Source: Litoribacterium kuwaitense
GTDB lineage: Bacteria; Bacillota; Bacilli; Bacillales; DSM-28697
Reading direction: 5' to 3'
Length of the DNA: 64,000 bases
Assembly (NCBI RefSeq): GCF_011058155.1
Contig: NZ_JAALFC010000009.1
Location: 1-64,000, forward strand
Part shown: in pieces, positions 55,037 to 63,516 of the stretch
Layout of the letters: each line of letters begins with the position of its first letter
How positions within the stretch are numbered: position 1 is the first letter of the stretch
The notes under the pieces: model-generated
The model's input: only the letters and a program-made list of their open reading frames with translations
What the model was told of the DNA's origin: nothing
Database searches by the model: none
Made by a program: the position numbers and the translations under genes

Positions 55037-56725
55037 TTAAAATGCACTCATTCCACCCATGAATTGTTCTAGGAACAAGCCTGCATTTGTTTGCATTTCA
55101 ATCATGATCTGTTGAAACTCTTCATCAGACAGTTCAGCAACGTTTGTTCCTTGGGTTGGATCTGGCAGCCCGATGTCTTCGGTAAATTCGGTGTTAATGT
55201 CCATTAGGAGACCGAGCGTCATGCCAGGCATGATGAAATCAGCGTTAAAGTTCAAGTCTATTTTTTCGTTGACAGTGCCTGCTTTTTTATCAAAGTTGAA
55301 CGTGTGATCAAGACTTAATGTAACCGGATCACCTGTCGTTGGATCATTGAATGTCAGTGTATACGTGTTAGGCGCATCATCAGCTTCAGGGTACGATCCA
55401 TCCAATTGTGCGGACATATCACCAGTAGCAGCGTCTTTTAATGTAATGGTTGTTGTTTCTTCATAACCATTTTCAGTAGCTGCGCCTTCTGTTTCAAGCT
55501 TTAAACCATTCTCATCATTAACGGTCATATCAACAAGGTGATATGTTGCGTCTTTACCAGTTTCGATGTTTTGCGTATGAAGTACCATCGACTCTGTGTC
55601 ATCAGAGAGTTCAATGTGACGATCAACGATGTTCTCGTCATTTACTTTAATCGTGTATGTGAGACCAGGCGCTGCTGGAGACTCCTCTAAGTCAGTAATC
55701 ATCTCATCAATAGATGTTTCCCAGTCATTCAGTACTTCTTCAGTTGGGATCATCATACCAGCCATTTCTGGGTCAAAACCTTCTAGTTGACCTTGCTGAA
55801 TGATCACTTCATTAGCATGTTCCATTTGGCGCTCGATCATAGCTTTCACTTTTTCATCGTCTCTCATTTTCTCGAGGTAGCCGACGAACAACGGTTTTAC
55901 TTCTTCAGGCGTAAGATTTAACGTAACTTCCTTCACATCCATGGATGTACCAGCATGCTCGAATTTCACGTTTTCTTTCATTGTAAATTGCTCTTCTTTC
56001 AACTGCTCGTAAAAATAATCTTTACCGTAGCTCTTAAGGATATGATCCCATTCTTCATCAGTTGGTAAAAATTCTCTGTAGTCGGTCATCAAATAGCTAG
56101 CTACATTTAATTGTTCTGGTCCGCTGTATGTTGGATCAAGCTTCGTCATAAATTCTCCGAATTGATCATTCGGTACGTACAAATACTCTTCGTAAAAGTC
56201 AGGCACGCTGATACCTATAATATCAGCAGTCTGTGTAAATTCACCACTGAATAGAGGAGAATCACCCATAAGAACTTCTAAATTACCATATAGCTCTTCC
56301 GCTTCATAATTCTGTCCCATGTTGATTTGTAATGATGCAGAATCGAGCATGGCTTTTGCCATCTGCACGTCAGGACTGTTTGCCATTTCACCGCTCGCTT
56401 CAACTGATCCAGAAATACCCATCGACATTTTCAAAGGTTCAGTGGACGATTTTTGTGAATATTTCACATAATCTCCAAAGCGCTCATTAAAGTCTTCTTT
56501 GAAATCCTCAAGCGCTTTACTTTCTGCTGTGAAAAATGCATTTTTCGGACTGTCACTACTTTGCATAGCTAACGTCAGCCCGACCGTTCCTAAAATCACG
56601 ACGATTAATGCAACAGCGATCATCCATATTTTTGGTTTCTTAGAAGTACGCTGTGCACCGGGCTCTGTCGTAGCAGCGACTTCTTGCTGGATGATGCGTT
56701 CATCGGTTTTTTTACGTGATGTCAA
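55037..56725 (-). CDS. DUF6583-type membrane-anchored protein
   Basis: Protein of 562 aa with a short cytoplasmic N-terminus, one membrane helix (IWMIAVALIVVILGTVGLTL, about residues 35-55) and a large acidic extracytoplasmic part rich in beta-strand patterns. I place it in the DUF6583 group by overall look; no function is known. It is the first gene of an operon with two ABC-2 permeases and an ATPase, so it may hand substrate to the exporter or sense it at the cell surface. TTG 56725 is preferred over GTG 56734 because AAGGAG lies 10 bases upstream of the former and almost touches the latter. Confidence 0.7.
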   Translation of the reverse strand: MTSRKKTDERIIQQEVAATTEPGAQRTSKKPKIWMIAVALIVVILGTVGLTLAMQSSDSPKNAFFTAESKALEDFKEDFNERFGDYVKYSQKSSTEPLKMSMGISGSVEASGEMANSPDVQMAKAMLDSASLQINMGQNYEAEELYGNLEVLMGDSPLFSGEFTQTADIIGISVPDFYEEYLYVPNDQFGEFMTKLDPTYSGPEQLNVASYLMTDYREFLPTDEEWDHILKSYGKDYFYEQLKEEQFTMKENVKFEHAGTSMDVKEVTLNLTPEEVKPLFVGYLEKMRDDEKVKAMIERQMEHANEVIIQQGQLEGFDPEMAGMMIPTEEVLNDWETSIDEMITDLEESPAAPGLTYTIKVNDENIVDRHIELSDDTESMVLHTQNIETGKDATYHLVDMTVNDENGLKLETEGAATENGYEETTTITLKDAATGDMSAQLDGSYPEADDAPNTYTLTFNDPTTGDPVTLSLDHTFNFDKKAGTVNEKIDLNFNADFIMPGMTLGLLMDINTEFTEDIGLPDPTQGTNVAELSDEEFQQIMIEMQTNAGLFLEQFMGGMSAF

Positions 56726-56779
56726 CTCAGTCACTCTCCTTGAAAGTTTTTACATATCTTTTTTAAGCACACTTTTCTT

Positions 56780-56800
56780 ATCATACCTGAGGCAACCTCA
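56780..56800 (-). promoter_or_regulatory. Promoter -10 box and palindromic operator of the exporter operon
   Basis: On the minus strand TGAGG-ttg-CCTCA (56800-56788) is a perfect palindrome with a 3-base centre, followed after two bases by TATGAT (56785-56780). The -35 region is poor. A palindrome between the two boxes is typical of a site for an activator that acts at the spacer or for a repressor. Confidence 0.5.
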
Positions 56801-56940
56801 TCCGGCTAGATTTTTTAAAAAAACAGGGCTTTTTTCACAGGTTGCTATTTTTTTATTAAAGCAGGGTGAAAGAAAAATGCACGTTGTACTAGTTATACGG
56901 TACGAATGCGGAAAAGGTTTCATCGCCAATAAAAAACTTT

Positions 56941-57765
56941 TTATGAACGATGTTTCCTGAAGTGGCTTGGGGAGCAGTGATAATACTTGGAGAACTGAGT
57001 TGAAAATTGGCTTTGTGATGTGAATCCGACAGCATCGGAAATTTCCGCAATCGATTGTTCTGTGAACAGCAGGAGCTTAGCAGCCTGCTCCAAGCGAATG
57101 TGCTGCAGCTTCTCCATACAGGACATACCGACCTGTTCTTTAAACAAATGCCCTAAACGAGAAGGGGATAAACGCACTTTTTTTCCAAGACTTTCCAATG
57201 AATGTTTTTTGGCATAGGAGGAAGCAAATATTTCCAAAACTTCTTGGATCCGGCTGTCCAGCACTTTCTCTGAATCTTGTGTTTTGGCTTCTCCTAAAAG
57301 CAGTAAAATGTCAACGAGCGCATTTTGAGATAGTTCTTCATTAAAACGTTTTGTCAGCAGTTGCCGTTTAAACAACCGAAAAAACGCTGCTTCGACTTGT
57401 GATAGGAGTCTTTCATCCTGAATATGTGACAACTCAATGGCTTGGTTTGAAAAGATATGATAGAACCACGGCCGCCACGATTCTCTTTGCGAAAAATGAC
57501 ACCATAAAAAAGACCATGTCTTCCCTTGGGCTGTTTGATAAGCATGGCGAAAGCCAGGAGGAATCAAGATCGCCTGCGCTCTCGAAACGCTCTTCCACAT
57601 GCCATCGATTTCAATTTCTCCTTCTCCCTCTAATGAAACGATCAGAAGCCAGTTTTTGGCACCGCTCGGTCGAAAGCAATGGTAGTCTTCATTTTTATTG
57701 ACAAAATGCCCCGCAACGAGCTTGCTTGGGGGGGGTGGGGGCGCAATCTCGCGTTTTTTAACCAT
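56941..57765 (-). CDS. AraC-family regulator with N-terminal cupin
   Basis: Transcription factor of 274 aa. Near the start it has a five-proline run encoded by CCCCC-A-CCCCCCCC. The cupin sensor domain follows (WLLIVSLEGEGEIEIDGMWK, then ILIPPGFRHAYQTAQGK). The C-terminus has two AraC helix-turn-helix motifs (HSLESLGKKVRLSPSRLGHL and SIAEISDAVGFTSQSQFSTQ). ATG 57765 follows AGGAGG; a longer frame to 57909 lacks a site. It lies upstream of the exporter operon on the same strand. The effector is probably a small organic molecule or sugar. Confidence 0.88.
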   Translation of the reverse strand: MVKKREIAPPPPPSKLVAGHFVNKNEDYHCFRPSGAKNWLLIVSLEGEGEIEIDGMWKSVSRAQAILIPPGFRHAYQTAQGKTWSFLWCHFSQRESWRPWFYHIFSNQAIELSHIQDERLLSQVEAAFFRLFKRQLLTKRFNEELSQNALVDILLLLGEAKTQDSEKVLDSRIQEVLEIFASSYAKKHSLESLGKKVRLSPSRLGHLFKEQVGMSCMEKLQHIRLEQAAKLLLFTEQSIAEISDAVGFTSQSQFSTQFSKYYHCSPSHFRKHRS

Positions 57766-57850
57766 CGACGCACGACCTCCTTTTTCGTAAGAGAGGAATA
57801 GTTTGTATACGCTATCCAACACGATACACGAGCTACTTGATATTGGACCA

Positions 57851-58372
57851 TTATGAGGATTCATCACTTGAATGTGTCTGTGCTTTATGTTTTTCTCGCA
57901 CATGATCAAGCCATTCTATCGTCAGAACGATAAGGGCGACGCCAATAGCGAGCGCTAAGCTTGTGTTTTTGCTCATCCGAAGGAAATGACCAATGAAAAA
58001 TAATCCAACGATTCTAGTAAGGGCTAGGAAGAAAACGCCTGCAATATTGTTTCCTATCATATATTCAGTAAGCACTTCACAGACATTGTCTACTGTATAT
58101 AAATAAATAAATGCTGCGATCGTAAAAATCATGAGCTGATTAGAGGTTATCTGTAATGAAAAAACATGGTTGATGATGCTTGTCGCACCGAACAAGGTAA
58201 ATATAATGAGTGCAAAAGCGACTAAAAAAACAAGAGCAAACAAAAAAGCACCACCAATGACGAGAAACAAATGATCTTTATCTTTGTGTTTTTGATTCTC
58301 TTTAAAGAAGAAAAGGAAGATCAAGCCAAATGCGATAATGAAAATAATGCTTAAGGTGACGACCAATGCCAT
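57851..58372 (-). CDS. Unknown membrane protein
   Basis: Protein of 173 aa with about five hydrophobic segments (VVTLSIIFIIAFGLIFLFFF, FLVIGGAFLFALVFLVAFAL and others) and a charged C-terminal tail rich in His, Ser and Glu. I do not recognise a family. GAGGGG lies before ATG 58372. Monocistronic or co-transcribed with the AraC gene 85 bp downstream. Confidence 0.7.
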   Translation of the reverse strand: MALVVTLSIIFIIAFGLIFLFFFKENQKHKDKDHLFLVIGGAFLFALVFLVAFALIIFTLFGATSIINHVFSLQITSNQLMIFTIAAFIYLYTVDNVCEVLTEYMIGNNIAGVFFLALTRIVGLFFIGHFLRMSKNTSLALAIGVALIVLTIEWLDHVREKHKAQTHSSDESS

Positions 58373-58868
58373 TTCTACACACCCTCATTTGTAAATAACA
58401 TGATACAGTGCCTTCAATTTCTCATTCTAACAGAAGTTTATCAAGGAGAGGAAGGCAAGTTTTTCAACATGAAGCGTTATTAATGAAGCTATCATTCCAG
58501 CCTTTATTTTTGTATGATGGTAAATGGTTTAATAGAAGAGTGGCGATTAAATTGAACGATGAACCGATCTCATTAGGCTTAGTTAAAACTTTACATGCGC
58601 AAATCATTTATTCATTGTTGATCTAGTAAAATGTTTGATCAAGGTGCCGCACGGTAATTCACAGCAGGAAAAACTTGCAAAAAAGTCCTGCTGAAGAAGC
58701 AATGAGAGAGCTGAAGCCTACTAGCTTTCTATTGTAAATAAACACCGTGCGAGCGAAAGCTAGTACTGATATGACCGTCTGAGAGAAATACATTGTTAGA
58801 ATTATAAGATAAATACCTTTGTTTTGAAAAATAACAGAAAAAATGAAACATAGAAAAAGGGGACACAA
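58373..58868. other. Intergenic region
   Basis: About 500 bp with no gene I can support. A 47-codon plus-strand frame from 58483 and a hydrophobic minus-strand frame ending at 58659 both lack ribosome sites. The region is AT-rich and probably holds the divergent promoters of the two flanking genes. Confidence 0.35.
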
Positions 58869-59939
58869 ATGATGTACGAATGGATCATCGGTGTGATTAC
58901 TGTTGGAATGGTTTTAGGGGTTATCGATGCAATTCGCGGACATAAGTGGGGAATCGGACAAGCGTTTGAAAAGGGATTTCATGCGATGGGACCCCTCGCG
59001 CTTTCGATGATTGGCATGATCTCGCTTGCTCCAGTCATCGCTAGTATTTTGCGTCCGATCGTTACGCCTGTTTTGACAGCCGTTGGCGTAGACCCCTCGA
59101 TATTTGCCACAGTTTTTTTAGCGATTGATATGGGAGGGTATTCTCTTGCTGAGGAGTTAGCCCTTTCCAGAGACGCTGCTCTGTTTTCCGGAGTGCTGCT
59201 CGGGACGATGCTCGGTCCAACACTAACGTTTACAATCCCAGTGGCACTCGGCTTAATTGCTAAAGAGGATCGCTCGTTTTTTAGCCTCGGTGTGCTTTGT
59301 GGTTTGATAACGATTCCACTCGGCTTGATTGTCGGGGGACTTAGTGCGGGATTTTCCTTGGTTTTTATCGTGCTCAATACGTGGCCGGTCATGGTCGGCA
59401 GCCTGTTTCTTGGCTTAGGGCTATGGCGCTGGCCAGAGCGTATCCTTCAATGGTTTCAATGGTTCTCAAAAGGTGTCACCATCGTGATTCTGATTGGGTT
59501 GGCGGCGGTGATCGTTGAAACATTGCTCGGGTGGGTCGTCATTCCTGGGTTAACGCCGTTCTCTGAAAGTGCCGTCATCGTTGGGCGTATCGCCATAGTG
59601 CTCGCCGGTGCCTTTCCGCTTGTATGGATGTTAGAGAAAGCTCTTTATCGATGGAATAAAGGTTCGGAGCAATGGCGAACGGGCCTGCTTGGCGTCATCA
59701 CGAGCATGGCCCATGCGATTCCGATGTTCCAGTTTACAAAAAAGATGTCGCCAAGAGGAAAAGTCGTCAATTTTGCTTTTTGTGTCAGCGGTGCTTTCGT
59801 TCTTGGAGGACATCTCGGCTATACAGCAACGGTCGCTTCGGAGATGGTCGGCCCTATGGTGATTGGGAAGCTTGCTGCTGGAGTCACCGCTATCGTTTTA
59901 GCTTTTTATTGGCCAATGGCGGCTTCTGTTAAGCATTAA
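58869..59939 (+). CDS. eutH: EutH-like ethanolamine transporter
   Basis: Membrane protein of 356 aa with about ten helices, matching the ethanolamine permease EutH: GHKWGIGQAFEKGFHAMGPL, IDMGGYSLAEELA and GAFVLGGHLGYTATVASEM. No ethanolamine ammonia-lyase or microcompartment gene is adjacent, so it may serve uptake only, or another small amine. AAAAGGGG lies before the paired ATG codons at 58869 and 58872. Confidence 0.85.
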   Translation: MMYEWIIGVITVGMVLGVIDAIRGHKWGIGQAFEKGFHAMGPLALSMIGMISLAPVIASILRPIVTPVLTAVGVDPSIFATVFLAIDMGGYSLAEELALSRDAALFSGVLLGTMLGPTLTFTIPVALGLIAKEDRSFFSLGVLCGLITIPLGLIVGGLSAGFSLVFIVLNTWPVMVGSLFLGLGLWRWPERILQWFQWFSKGVTIVILIGLAAVIVETLLGWVVIPGLTPFSESAVIVGRIAIVLAGAFPLVWMLEKALYRWNKGSEQWRTGLLGVITSMAHAIPMFQFTKKMSPRGKVVNFAFCVSGAFVLGGHLGYTATVASEMVGPMVIGKLAAGVTAIVLAFYWPMAASVKH

Positions 59940-59948
59940 GATGGACAC

Positions 59949-60416
59949 TTACTTGTTTGAATCACCGTCGTGTTCGAACGTAACCATCATTAAGCCAGCA
60001 CGAACCACATCATAACGTTTACGGTAAAAACGGTGCTTTTCGTACAAGTGAACGGCTGGCGTATTTGCCAGTGCCGTGCTGACGGTAAGGGCATATTCTG
60101 GCGGGCACGCTTCAATCGTGTATCGGAGCAGCGCCTTAGCAATGCCTCTTCGGAAAAAGTCAGGATGAACGACGAGACGGCTAATGTTCCAAGTCGTGCG
60201 ATTACAGCATTCGTAAGCAAGCATGCCTGCGAGCGTTTCTTCAACGATATAACCGAAGAATTGCTCATGAGATGTTTGTATGTCCTTAACCGTGTCGCGC
60301 AAGGCCGGGATGCCTTTAAAACCAATACGCACTTCTTCGATTTCATAGGCAGGTTGTTGTACGTGTAAAATACGTTGTGCAACAGCCTTTTTCGTATGGT
60401 CTAATCGTTGAATCAT
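59949..60416 (-). CDS. GNAT-family N-acetyltransferase
   Basis: Acetyltransferase of 155 aa with the acetyl-CoA-binding motif RLVVHPDFFRRGIAKALLRY (about residues 80-99) and the C-terminal NTPAVHLYEKHRFYRKRYDV. The acceptor is unknown. AAGAGGAG lies before ATG 60416. It follows the ArsR gene by 15 bp on the same strand and is likely co-transcribed. Confidence 0.88.
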   Translation of the reverse strand: MIQRLDHTKKAVAQRILHVQQPAYEIEEVRIGFKGIPALRDTVKDIQTSHEQFFGYIVEETLAGMLAYECCNRTTWNISRLVVHPDFFRRGIAKALLRYTIEACPPEYALTVSTALANTPAVHLYEKHRFYRKRYDVVRAGLMMVTFEHDGDSNK

Positions 60417-60431
60417 CGCCTGATGCTCCTC

Positions 60432-60803
60432 TTATGAATGAGAGATATGCTCAAGGGTTTGAATGAAAATCTCCTCAATATGCGTATCGTCTAACGAGTA
60501 ATACACGGTTTTGCCAACCTTACGGCGTTTTACGATACGTAAGTTGCGCAAATAACGCAGTTGGTGGGAAATGGCCGATTGCCCCATATCTAATAGTACA
60601 GTTAGGTCATGAACACAAAGCTCCTGCTGCAATAACGCATGAATAATTCGCAGTCGCGTTGAATCACCAAAAGCCTTAAACCAATCTGCCATCTGTCCAG
60701 ATGTTTCAATGTCTAACATTTTTTCTTTAATATGATTAAGGTTATCATCTGTACCTTCACAATGGCTTTCACATTCTGCTGGGGTTGGAGAAAACTCTTC
60801 CAT
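60432..60803 (-). CDS. ArsR/SmtB-family metal-responsive repressor (CadC/CzrA type)
   Basis: Metal sensor of 123 aa. It has the winged-helix signature FKAFGDSTRLRIIHALLQQE and DMGQSAISHQLRYLRNLRI. It carries both known metal sites. The alpha-3N site has Cys11 and Cys15 with Cys63 in ELCVHDL, as in CadC. The alpha-5 site has Asp106, His108, His119 and His122 with exactly the spacing of CzrA. It is divergent from the P-ATPase gene and should repress it until Cd, Zn or Pb binds. Confidence 0.92.
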   Translation of the reverse strand: MEEFSPTPAECESHCEGTDDNLNHIKEKMLDIETSGQMADWFKAFGDSTRLRIIHALLQQELCVHDLTVLLDMGQSAISHQLRYLRNLRIVKRRKVGKTVYYSLDDTHIEEIFIQTLEHISHS

Positions 60804-60922
60804 GATAAGAACACCTTCTTTCTGATGGTTACACGATCAATTGCAAGGACAGTAAACTTCTTTAAGTATAATCGACTTCAGATAAAAACGGAATCATATC
60901 GATTGAGACCACTAAAAAAGTC

Positions 60923-60951
60923 TTGACCTTGTAGCACATCATTCATACAAT
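60923..60951 (+). promoter_or_regulatory. Sigma-A promoter of the cadA-type gene
   Basis: TTGACC (60923-60928), a 17-base spacer and TACAAT (60946-60951), about 60 bp before the GTG start. Confidence 0.85.
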
Positions 60952-60962
60952 AAGCATAATAA

Positions 60963-60978
60963 ATGAATAAGTGTTCAT
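60963..60978. promoter_or_regulatory. ArsR/SmtB-type operator
   Basis: atgaataagtgttcat is an imperfect 16-bp palindrome (ATGAA/TTCAT halves) of the TGAA-TTCA type bound by SmtB/CadC/CzrA repressors, over the expected transcript start. Confidence 0.75.
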
Positions 60979-61008
60979 GTATAGAGATTTAAATAAGGAG
61001 GCGCTACT

Positions 61009-63114
61009 GTGTCGACGAAAAAAGAGCTCGTCTTAGACGGGTTAGATTGTGCCCATTGTGCCCAAAAAATAGAGACGCGTATTCAACAAGTGGAAGGCGT
61101 TGAGCAATGTTCAGTCAATTTTGCCACTAAAACGCTGCGCATGAATATTGCCGATCATCATGCTGATCAAACCATCTCAGAAGCAACTCGTCAAGTGTTA
61201 GAGATCGAGCCGAAATTAAATATTCAGGAAAAAGCGAATCAGCGCTCACAAAAGGATGAACCACCATTTTGGCTGCGACCGATTTTTATTCGACTTGCGA
61301 TCAGTCTTGTCTTGTTTGCCCTCGGTTTATTCACAGATCATAACGTCGTTTCATTTATATTTTATTTAAGCGCTTATCTGCTTGCCGGTGGAGATGTTTT
61401 ATGGCGAGCTGTGAAAAACATCGGTCGCGGGCAAGTGTTTGATGAACATTTCTTAATGAGTATAGCAACGATCGGGGCGTTTATTATCGGTGAATATCCT
61501 GAAGGTGTCGCCGTCATGCTGTTTTATCAAGTTGGAGAAATGTTTCAAGGCATCGCCGTCAATCGTTCTCGAACATCCATTCAGAAATTAATGGATATTC
61601 GTCCTGACCAAGCACGGCTCATGAAGGAAAGTGGAATTGAGCTTGTATCACCTGAGGAAGTCGTCGTTGGAGATACAATTGTTGTCCGACCGGGTGAAAA
61701 AGTACCTTTGGATGGTCGCATCATTTCTGGAGAGTCTTCTTTGGATACTTCTGCTTTAACGGGTGAATCTGTCCATCGGCCGGTAGAACAAGGGATGGAA
61801 GTGTTGAGTGGCTCTATTAACCAAAATGGGCTGTTAACGATCGAAGTCACGCAGCCGTTTGAAGAATCGACAGTGTCTAAAATTTTGGCACTTGTTGAAG
61901 ATGCCGGAAACAAGAAAGCACCTACCGAGCATTTAATGACTCGTATAGCCAAGTACTATACACCGGCGGTTGTGTTATTTGCGATTGTGTTAGCAACAGT
62001 CCCGCCGCTCGTGCTCAACGAACCGTTTACAGACTGGATTTATCGCGCCCTCGTCTTCCTCGTTATTTCTTGCCCTTGTGCCCTCGTCGTTTCTATTCCG
62101 ATGAGCTTTTTCGGTGGCATTGGAGCTGCGTCACGCACTGGTGTACTCGTCAAGGGAGGAAATTACCTGGAAGCCTTAAACCATGTCAAGACGGTCGTCT
62201 TCGATAAAACAGGGACATTAACCGTCGGCCGGTTTGAGGTGGCATCTGTCAATGCGGCACAAGGCTGGGATCAGGAAAAAGTTCTTGAACTGGCAGCCCT
62301 TGTTGAGGCAAATTCAACGCACCCCATTGCTGTCTCGATTACACGCGCTTATGGCAAGCCAGTTGATGAGGATGCTTTAGAGGCGTATGAAGAGGTTCCT
62401 GGCCGTGGTGTAAGAGCGGTATATGGAGAGAAAACATTACTCGTAGGAAATCGCTCATTCATGGAGCAAAATGATATTTCTGCGCCCGAGGAAAATCATG
62501 ACGGGACCTCTGTCTATGTTGCGTTCGGAGGAGACTACATTGGACATATAAGTTTATCAGATGTTGTCAAAAAAGATTCAAGCCGTACGTTGAAAGAATT
62601 AACATCACTTGGCGTTGAACGGACGGTGATGCTTACTGGCGACCGTCGCCACGTCGCACATGCGATCGGTAAAGTACTTGGCATGAAAGAAGTGCACGCT
62701 GAACTCCTGCCGCATGATAAAGTAGAGCGGATGGAGAATATTCTTGAGACGAACACTTCAGGAAAAGTGATGTTTGTTGGGGATGGCATCAATGACACAC
62801 CAGTACTTGCCCGTGCTGATATTGGTGTAGCGATGGGAGGCGCGGGGTCAGACGCCGCAATTGAAGCGGCGGATATGGTCATTATGAATGACAATCCACA
62901 TTCGATCATCCACGCGATGCGAATTGCCCGGCAAACCCGCCGTATCGTCTGGCAGAACGTCTGGTTTACGATGGGCGTAAAGGCAATCTTTTTAATCCTC
63001 GGGGCAGCCGGTATTGCAACGATGTGGGAAGCCGTGTTTTCTGATGTTGGCGTCACCATTCTCGCTGTGTTGAATGCGATGCGTATTTTAAAGAACAAAG
63101 GTGACTTAGAATAA
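61009..63114 (+). CDS. cadA: Cadmium/zinc-translocating P-type ATPase
   Basis: P1B-type metal-exporting ATPase (701 aa). One N-terminal heavy-metal domain has GLDCAHC (Cys14, Cys17). The membrane CPC motif is at 355-357 (SCPCALV). The phosphorylation site DKTGTLT has Asp399, and [10 protein letters not shown] ends the ATP domain. CPC plus a single HMA domain point to Cd, Zn or Pb rather than copper. GTG 61009 follows AAGGAGG. It is divergent from the ArsR-type sensor with an operator between them. Confidence 0.94.
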   Translation: MSTKKELVLDGLDCAHCAQKIETRIQQVEGVEQCSVNFATKTLRMNIADHHADQTISEATRQVLEIEPKLNIQEKANQRSQKDEPPFWLRPIFIRLAISLVLFALGLFTDHNVVSFIFYLSAYLLAGGDVLWRAVKNIGRGQVFDEHFLMSIATIGAFIIGEYPEGVAVMLFYQVGEMFQGIAVNRSRTSIQKLMDIRPDQARLMKESGIELVSPEEVVVGDTIVVRPGEKVPLDGRIISGESSLDTSALTGESVHRPVEQGMEVLSGSINQNGLLTIEVTQPFEESTVSKILALVEDAGNKKAPTEHLMTRIAKYYTPAVVLFAIVLATVPPLVLNEPFTDWIYRALVFLVISCPCALVVSIPMSFFGGIGAASRTGVLVKGGNYLEALNHVKTVVFDKTGTLTVGRFEVASVNAAQGWDQEKVLELAALVEANSTHPIAVSITRAYGKPVDEDALEAYEEVPGRGVRAVYGEKTLLVGNRSFMEQNDISAPEENHDGTSVYVAFGGDYIGHISLSDVVKKDSSRTLKELTSLGVERTVMLTGDRRHVAHAIGKVLGMKEVHAELLPHDKVERMENILETNTSGKVMFVGDGINDTPVLARADIGVAMGGAGSDAAIEAADMVIMNDNPHSIIHAMRIARQTRRIVWQNVWFTMGVKAIFLILGAAGIATMWEAVFSDVGVTILAVLNAMRILKNKGDLE

Positions 63115-63516
63115 AGACAATGAAGAGGGATCCAGCCTGTCAACAACGCTTTCATCCGTCGTCCGCAGGCTCGCTCTTCCTCTCATGAACTTGAGATCAA
63201 ATCGAGTCAGTGCTTCTTTTGCCCTTAGGTGACAAGCGTTTTCAAAACAACTGGGCGATAAAAAGTGAAGAGAAAGGTGCTCTAAGAAGAGGGGAGATTC
63301 CGATCCCCCTCTTTTTTGTGTTTCAAATAAAAGGAATATTTAAGGATAGAAGCGAAGAAAAACGATATATTGGCAAGGCGGCAATTGATTCTTGTGATGA
63401 CATCAAAAGTTCCTTTCGTACTTTATAAGGCTTGCTGAAAATTGAAGCCTCTCTAGGGTAGGCAGTTTTTAAATCCGGCTAAAAAACAGGTGATGTACCG
63501 AAAAGGAGGCAGAAAC
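63115..63516. other. Intergenic region after cadA
   Basis: Contains hairpins (agcctg/caggct at 63133-63172 and the terminator at 63288) but no gene; a 72-codon frame at 63210 reads through the terminator and lacks support. Confidence 0.4.
63288..63317 (+). terminator. Terminator-like hairpin upstream of the aadK-type gene
   Basis: agagggg and cccctct form a perfect stem followed by six T residues. Confidence 0.8.

Noticed and set aside
58408-58868. Short frames on both strands upstream of eutH, one hydrophobic
   Set aside because: No ribosome sites; hydrophobicity is explained by AT-rich sequence.
63210-63428. 72-codon frame between cadA and aadK
   Set aside because: Reads through a clear terminator and has no family features.
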